The notes under the pieces: generated by a model
Seen by the model: the letters and a program-made list of their open reading frames with translations, nothing else
What the model was told of the DNA's origin: nothing
Database searches by the model: none
Part shown: in pieces, positions 59,177-64,000 of the stretch
Position numbering within the stretch: the first letter of the stretch is position 1
Layout of the letters: each line of letters begins with the position of its first letter
Translations under genes and position numbers: made by a program
NCBI GenBank assembly: GCA_948543815.1
Contig: CAOVHW010000002.1
Span: forward strand, 1-64,000
DNA: 64,000 nt
Direction of reading: 5' to 3'
Source: an uncultured Eubacteriales bacterium
Lineage (GTDB): Bacteria > Bacillota > Clostridia > Lachnospirales > CAMVHY01

Positions 59177-60925
59177 ATGAAAAAATGGATTATAAATAAA
59201 AATGACGCTGATTTGGAACTTATGTCAAAAGTTTTAAAAATTGACCGCCAAATCGCAAACATATTAGCTAACAGAAATATCCGTACAAAAAATACCGCGA
59301 TTAAATTTTTAAATCCAAATTTGAAATTTTTACACGATACGCGCGCGATGAAAGACATGGATAAATTAATTGACATAATAAAAATTGCGGTTGCTGAACA
59401 TAAAAAAATTACAGTTTATGGCGATTATGATGTCGACGGAGTTATGAGCACAGTCATTTTATTTAAAACTTTATTAAAGATTAATGCTGATGTCGACTTT
59501 TATTTGCCATCACGTACGGACGACGGTTTCGGATTAAATATCAATGCGATAGATAAAATTTATAAAAATGGTACGAAATTGATAATAACTTGCGACAATG
59601 GAATTGCAGCTGTAAAAGAAATTGAACACGCAAAAAAATTGGGAATAAAAATTATAATCATTGACCACCATTCACCAAACACTGATGCCGAAAAAGATAT
59701 TTTGCCGGAAGCTGATGCCATTGTCGATAACAAACAAAAAGATTGCCAATATCCTTTTAAAATGTTGTGTGCCGGTGGTATGGTTTACAAAATTTCAAAA
59801 TTGTTGCTTGATGAATTTAAAGTGGAATTTGACGACGATTTTCTTGTGTTCGCCGCAATTGCAACTTTATGCGATGTTGTTCCGCTCATAGATGAAAATC
59901 GTATTATTGCAAAATGTGGACTCGATTTGATAAACGACAAAAAAGTTAAAAACAAAGGACTTATTTCGCTTCTTAAATTCAACAAAATTTATAATCGCAA
60001 AATTAATGCTGACGATATTGCTTTTATAATCGGACCGTGTATAAATGCGTGTGGGCGAATAAAATCTGCCAATCTCGCCGCAAAATTATTTTTAACGGAA
60101 GATGAAGAACTTGCGTTTGAAATTTGCCAATTAAATGATGAACGAAAAATAATGACAAAAGAGGCATGCCGTGAAATTTTCCAAGAGCTTGAAAATTATG
60201 ATTTAATACAAAATCCAGTGATTGTCTACTATAATAATAATATTGCGGAAAGTATTGCGGGGATTGTTGCGGGGAAAATCAAGGAAAAATATTATCATCC
60301 GGTAATTTTTTTTACTGATAGTAATAATATAATAAAAGGTTCGGCGCGCTCGATTGACAGTTATAATATGTTTGATGAATTACAAAAATGTCGTGATTTA
60401 TTTTTAAAATTTGGTGGCCATACAATGGCGGCAGGAATATCGATGCAAAAAGAAAATTTTGATTTGTTAAGTGAAAAATTAAATTCTAATTGTCAATTAA
60501 GCAGTGATGATTTTGTCGCAAAAATAAATATCGATGCAAAACTTGACATCGATAAGATAAATTATGATATCGCAAAAAAATTAATGGTACTCGCACCGTT
60601 TGGCCATAAAAATCGTGAGCCACTTTTTATTTGTCAAAATGTTCATGTTGAAAAATTAAATGCGATCGAGGATAAAAATACTCTTATATTTTCTTTGTGC
60701 AAAAATAAAAAATCTATCAAGGCAATTTGTTTTGGTATGTACGAGCAATTCCATGAGCAACTTTTATTTCATTACGATAATTATGAGAGTGTGAAAATTT
60801 TAAACGGTGTCTTGAAAGATATTGACTTGGTCCTCGACATAGTTTACAGTATAGAAATAAATGAGTTTAATAATGATATTTGCTTGCAGTTACGACTGAA
60901 AGATTTTATGATCGAAGGAGATTAA
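59177..60925 (+). CDS. recJ: Single-stranded-DNA-specific exonuclease RecJ
   Basis: A 5'-3' single-strand exonuclease for recombination and mismatch repair. ATG at 59177 is chosen for AAGGTGAG 5 bases upstream; the ORF can be read 27 codons further into the divergent gene's leader without a site. The 582-residue protein has DYDVDGVMSTVILFK (DHH motif I), ITCDNGIAAVKEI, IIDHHSPNTD, CAGGMVYKI, LCDVVPLIDENR and the DHHA1 part FGGHTMAAGISM. An OB domain covers about 460-580. It is somewhat shorter than E. coli-type RecJ with Firmicute extensions. apt begins 2 bases after its stop. Confidence 0.95.
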   Translation: MKKWIINKNDADLELMSKVLKIDRQIANILANRNIRTKNTAIKFLNPNLKFLHDTRAMKDMDKLIDIIKIAVAEHKKITVYGDYDVDGVMSTVILFKTLLKINADVDFYLPSRTDDGFGLNINAIDKIYKNGTKLIITCDNGIAAVKEIEHAKKLGIKIIIIDHHSPNTDAEKDILPEADAIVDNKQKDCQYPFKMLCAGGMVYKISKLLLDEFKVEFDDDFLVFAAIATLCDVVPLIDENRIIAKCGLDLINDKKVKNKGLISLLKFNKIYNRKINADDIAFIIGPCINACGRIKSANLAAKLFLTEDEELAFEICQLNDERKIMTKEACREIFQELENYDLIQNPVIVYYNNNIAESIAGIVAGKIKEKYYHPVIFFTDSNNIIKGSARSIDSYNMFDELQKCRDLFLKFGGHTMAAGISMQKENFDLLSEKLNSNCQLSSDDFVAKINIDAKLDIDKINYDIAKKLMVLAPFGHKNREPLFICQNVHVEKLNAIEDKNTLIFSLCKNKKSIKAICFGMYEQFHEQLLFHYDNYESVKILNGVLKDIDLVLDIVYSIEINEFNNDICLQLRLKDFMIEGD

Positions 60926-60926
60926 T

Positions 60927-61442
60927 ATGGATTTAAAAAAAGTAATAAGAAACATAAATGATTTCCCGCAAAAAGGTATTTTGTTCTACGACATAACTAC
61001 TATTTTAAATTCACCCGACGCACTTAGTTTTGCAATTGATAAAATGGCTGAAAAGATAAGCGATATCGATTTTGATTTAATTGCGTGCCCAGAATCTCGT
61101 GGATTTATTTTCGGTATGCCATTGGCATATAAATTGAAAAAAGGTTTTGTACCGGCGCGAAAGGCCGGAAAACTTCCGTATAAAATTGTAAGCAAATCAT
61201 ATTCGCTTGAGTATGGCACAAATTCCATCGAAATTCATGCTGATGCAATAAAGCCTGGACAAAAAGTTATTATAGTTGATGATTTATTAGCAACCGGTGG
61301 GACTTGTAAAGCGTTAGCGGAATTAATAGAAGAAGTTGGAGGAGAAGTTGTAGCCATAGAATTTTTGATAGAGTTAAAAAATTTAAATGGTCGTAAAAAT
61401 TTATTTAAGTATCAAAATATTTTGTCAGTGATAGATTACTGA
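60927..61442 (+). CDS. apt: Adenine phosphoribosyltransferase
   Basis: Salvages adenine to AMP with PRPP. The 171-residue protein has IRNINDFPQKGILFYDITTIL, the CPESRGFIFGMPLAYKL hood-and-flexible loop, and the PRPP signature KVIIVDDLLATGGTCKAL. It is complete and of normal length. ATG follows GAAGGAGATTAAT. It is tightly coupled to recJ, an arrangement common in Firmicutes (often followed by relA, which is absent here). It is convergent with lepA, with one base between the stops. Confidence 0.97.
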   Translation: MDLKKVIRNINDFPQKGILFYDITTILNSPDALSFAIDKMAEKISDIDFDLIACPESRGFIFGMPLAYKLKKGFVPARKAGKLPYKIVSKSYSLEYGTNSIEIHADAIKPGQKVIIVDDLLATGGTCKALAELIEEVGGEVVAIEFLIELKNLNGRKNLFKYQNILSVIDY

Positions 61443-61443
61443 T

Positions 61444-63246
61444 TTATTCATCATTAAGTTTTAAAACGCTCATGAATGCGGATTGTGGGATTTCAACATT
61501 TCCAACTTGCCGCATTCTTTTTTTACCTTCTTTTTGTTTTTCAAGCAATTTTCTTTTACGAGAGATATCGCCGCCATAACATTTTGCAAGAACATCTTTA
61601 CGCATAGCACTAATTGTTTCGCGTGCAATTATTTTATTTCCAATGCTGGCTTGAATAGGAATTTCAAATAATTGACGCGGTATCAAAGTTTTTAATTTTT
61701 CTGCCATTTTTCGGCCGCGTTCATAAGCTGTTGAGCGATGCACGATAAATGATAATGAGTCGATGATTTCACGGTTAATCAAAATATCTAGACGTACCAA
61801 GTCAGATTCTTTATACTCAATTAATTCGTAATCAAAAGAAGCATAGCCACGACTACGCGATTTTAAAACGTCAAAAAAATCATAAATGATTTCATTCAAC
61901 GGCAAATGATAAATAATTTTTACGCGCGTAGCATCTAAATATTTCATGTCAATATAAACGCCACGCCGTTGCTGACATAATTTCATAATTGCACCAATAT
62001 AATCTTGCGGTAAAATAATTTCCGCTTTTATTATCGGTTCTTCTATCTTTGAAATTTTTGTTGTGTCGGGCAAATCACACGGATTCGATAAATTTATACA
62101 ACTTCCATCTGTCAAGTAAACTTTATATACAACGCCAGGTGCCGTAGTAACCAATTCTAAATTATATTCGCGCTCGAGACGTTCTTGAATAATTTCAAGA
62201 TGTAAAAGCCCTAAAAATCCACAACGAAATCCAAATCCTAAAGCGGCAGAAGTTTCTGGTTCAAAACTTAGTGACGCATCATTTAAACTTAATTTTTCGA
62301 GCGCATCACGAAGCATTGGATAATATGAACTGTCAGAAGGATAAAGCCCGCAATAAACCATAGGTGTAACTTTTTTGTAGCCGGGCAATGGATTTTCAGT
62401 AGGTGTATAAAAATCTGTAACAGTGTCGCCAATTTGTGTGTCGCGAACATTTTTTATGCTTGCTGTAAAATATCCAACATCGCCAGCTTTTAATTCATTG
62501 CATGGAACAAATTTACCGGGTGAAAAAAATCCAACTTCAATTACGTCAAAGGATTTTTCTGTCGCCATAAATTTTATTTTTGAGCCGGCAGATATTTTTC
62601 CGTCAAAAATGCGCAAAAAAATAATAACGCCGCGATAAGCGTCATATATTGAGTCAAAAACCAAAGCTTTGAGCGGTTTATTTTCATCGCCGTTTGGTGC
62701 AGGAATGTCATTGACAATTTTTTCAAATACTTGGTCGATATTGATATTGGCTTTAGCGGAAATGAGTGGTGCATTTTCCGCATCAATTCCAATTATATTT
62801 TCGATTTCATTTTTTACGCGCTGAGGGTCAGCACTCGGTAAATCAATTTTATTTATAATGGGGACAATTTCTAAATTATCATTGATAGCGAGATAAACAT
62901 TGGCAATTGTTTGAGCCTCAACACCTTGTGCGGCATCAACAACTAAAATTGCACCTTCACACGCCGCCAAACTTCGTGATACTTCATAATTAAAGTCAAC
63001 ATGTCCGGGCGTATCAATTAAATTCAAAATATAATCTGCGTTATTAAAATTGTAATGCAAACGTACAGATTGTGCTTTAATTGTAATTCCACGTTCGCGT
63101 TCCAAATCCATATTGTCCAGAACTTGATTTTGCATTTGACGTTCAGAAAGCAGGCCAGAATTTTGAATTAATTTGTCAGCCAAAGTTGACTTTCCATGAT
63201 CGATATGGGCAATGATACAAAAATTTCTAATAAATTTTTGTCGCAT
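61444..63246 (-). CDS. lepA: Elongation factor 4 (LepA)
   Basis: A ribosome-binding GTPase that back-translocates or remodels stalled ribosomes and aids 30S assembly. The 600-residue protein has the G domain IAHIDHGKSTLADKL, RERGITIKAQSVRL, LIDTPGHVDF, NKIDLPSADP, then domains II-V. It also has the LepA-specific end with DVLAKCYGGDISRKRKLLEKQKEGKKRM. ATG at 63246 is chosen for AGAGGTGA 6 bases upstream. In many Firmicutes lepA leads into hemN and hrcA; here the upstream gene is an XRE regulator 22 bases away. Confidence 0.98.
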   Translation of the reverse strand: MRQKFIRNFCIIAHIDHGKSTLADKLIQNSGLLSERQMQNQVLDNMDLERERGITIKAQSVRLHYNFNNADYILNLIDTPGHVDFNYEVSRSLAACEGAILVVDAAQGVEAQTIANVYLAINDNLEIVPIINKIDLPSADPQRVKNEIENIIGIDAENAPLISAKANINIDQVFEKIVNDIPAPNGDENKPLKALVFDSIYDAYRGVIIFLRIFDGKISAGSKIKFMATEKSFDVIEVGFFSPGKFVPCNELKAGDVGYFTASIKNVRDTQIGDTVTDFYTPTENPLPGYKKVTPMVYCGLYPSDSSYYPMLRDALEKLSLNDASLSFEPETSAALGFGFRCGFLGLLHLEIIQERLEREYNLELVTTAPGVVYKVYLTDGSCINLSNPCDLPDTTKISKIEEPIIKAEIILPQDYIGAIMKLCQQRRGVYIDMKYLDATRVKIIYHLPLNEIIYDFFDVLKSRSRGYASFDYELIEYKESDLVRLDILINREIIDSLSFIVHRSTAYERGRKMAEKLKTLIPRQLFEIPIQASIGNKIIARETISAMRKDVLAKCYGGDISRKRKLLEKQKEGKKRMRQVGNVEIPQSAFMSVLKLNDE

Positions 63247-63268
63247 TTTTTCACCTCTTACCAAGATT

Positions 63269-63667
63269 TTAATAGAAATATTCTTTTTGATTTTGTGGAT
63301 TTTTTTCGCCGCCACTTTTTACTTTCATATTATATAGATTTTTAATAGTTGAAATAACGAAATCCAGCTCATAAACATTCAGAGTGCGAAGTAAACTATT
63401 GATAGCAGAAATTTTATCATTGTAAGTATCATTTTTACGTTCGCACATTTTTAATTTTTTATCGGAAATAATATCGTCGAGAGTAATTTGAAAAATATCG
63501 CAGATATCCGACAAAAGTTTGATATTTGTACCGCGTTGACCGCGCTCAATTAAACCAATAAAACTTTGTGAAACATTTAGTATCGAAGCAAGTTCTTCCG
63601 ATGACATATTTCGTTTTAAACGTTCATTGCGAATTCTTTCGCCAATAATTTTTTTCATATCTTTCAT
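63269..63667 (-). CDS. XRE/Cro-CI family helix-turn-helix regulator
   Basis: A cytosolic DNA-binding repressor-type protein. ATG at 63667 is used because AAAGGTG lies 9-10 bases upstream. Of 132 residues, about 5-60 form the HTH: IGERIRNERLKRNMSSEELA, then the recognition helix VSQSFIGLIERGQRG, and TNIKLLSDICDIFQITLDDI. A C-terminal helical tail of unknown type (about 70-132) follows. It has the size of SinR-like or DUF-tailed regulators, though no SinI partner is seen. It is 22 bases upstream of lepA, so the two may form one transcript. The target is unknown. Confidence 0.88.
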   Translation of the reverse strand: MKDMKKIIGERIRNERLKRNMSSEELASILNVSQSFIGLIERGQRGTNIKLLSDICDIFQITLDDIISDKKLKMCERKNDTYNDKISAINSLLRTLNVYELDFVISTIKNLYNMKVKSGGEKNPQNQKEYFY

Positions 63668-63722
63668 AAAAATCACACCTTTTTATGATTATAACGGGGT
63701 GGCGAATAAAAGTTCAACAATT

Positions 63723-64000
63723 TTATTTTGGGCAAAAAAATCCTGAAATAAAAAAATCTTTGCCAAATTTATTTTGCGTATCCATATCAAATTCTTTTTC
63801 CAATTCAAAAGTTTTCGGATTATAGCGATAAATTTTTTTACGGTCAATCGAATAAATTTTATTCTCATAAAGATAAATTTGGTAAGGTGCATTTTGAATT
63901 TCAAACAAATTTAATTGTTGCGTGTCAAGATTATAAACGCTCAAAGTTTTTCCATTTTGATGCCAATCTTCATGCGAAATAATCAATTTGTTTTTATAAT
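63723..64000 (-). CDS. Partial ORF with beta-propeller-like strands, cut by the window edge
   Basis: The reading frame is open from the stop at 63723 through the right edge, so the start is missing and the full length is unknown. The visible 90 or so residues alternate short strands with repeated patterns: TLSVYNLDTQQLNLFEI, PYQIYLYENKIYSIDRKKIY and RYNPKTFELEKEFDMDT. They resemble WD/YVTN-like beta-propeller blades of extracytoplasmic proteins. It ends in GKDFFISGFFCPK. The family cannot be named. It is followed by the XRE regulator gene on the same strand, 55 bases away. Confidence 0.6.
   Translation of the reverse strand, partial: YKNKLIISHEDWHQNGKTLSVYNLDTQQLNLFEIQNAPYQIYLYENKIYSIDRKKIYRYNPKTFELEKEFDMDTQNKFGKDFFISGFFCPK

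Overview
The window comes from a strongly AT-rich, endospore-forming, fermentative Firmicute, most likely a Clostridia-type anaerobe. The evidence is spoIIE, a pro-sigma-K gene, a tandem Csp-type germination subtilase, acetate kinase with phosphotransacetylase, a near-complete lower glycolysis, A-type RNase P RNA, and GGAGG-type ribosome binding sites throughout. TTG and GTG starts are common and were chosen here by Shine-Dalgarno (SD) spacing. Five or more decaying genes, and a gene-poor stretch at about 34.8-36.2 kb, suggest a genome that is losing genes, as host-associated lineages often do. The species cannot be named from the sequence alone.

Layout. 0-7.4 kb: dnaJ, a small Cys-rich ORF, two unknown helical proteins around rnpB, gap, an iron alcohol dehydrogenase, an aldo/keto reductase and a GNAT. 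7.4-12.3 kb: an accessory patch with an Lsa-like ABC-F gene between dead serine-hydrolase and flavodoxin genes, then an NlpC/P60-like secreted hydrolase and a frameshifted S66 peptidase. 12.4-18.2 kb: ogt, a DUF4116-like gene separated from a metallophosphoesterase by one in-frame stop, a nucleotidyltransferase pair, and sigK with a hairpin over its SD. 18.2-28.3 kb: three large paralogous proteins of unknown function, interrupted by ackA-pta. 28.4-33.9 kb: a DUF1858-tpiA-gpmI-eno operon, and aroC with a pilin-like gene. 33.9-36.4 kb: a Gly/Ala-rich membrane protein, then nearly empty DNA with one pseudogene. 36.4-41.8 kb: four tRNAs, carD, rsmA, an alpha/beta hydrolase, glyS and a dipeptidase. 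41.5-50.4 kb: spoIIE with a small tail-anchored partner, tatD, the double Csp protease, murC and thiamine pyrophosphokinase. 50.5-53.1 kb: two more unknown proteins. 53.2-64 kb: lepB-yitT-secD-secF, DUF1540, an M23-like protein, an Orn/Lys/Arg decarboxylase, recJ-apt, lepA, an XRE regulator and a truncated ORF at the edge.

How the genes work together. Glycolysis (gap, tpiA, gpmI, eno) feeds acetyl-CoA to Pta/AckA for ATP, and the alcohol dehydrogenase and aldo/keto reductase can re-oxidise NAD(P)H. pgk is not in the window. SpoIIE (forespore sigma-F activation), pro-sigma-K (late mother cell) and the Csp protease (germination) cover early, late and post-dormancy steps of the spore cycle. A four-copy palindromic intergenic element, probably also acting as a bidirectional terminator, is scattered through the window.

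The best candidate for something undescribed is the large helical protein family at 18.2-28.3 kb. Two members share a patch of near-identical DNA inside otherwise diverged genes. The next best are the stop-split DUF4116/phosphoesterase gene and the doubly active Csp fusion.
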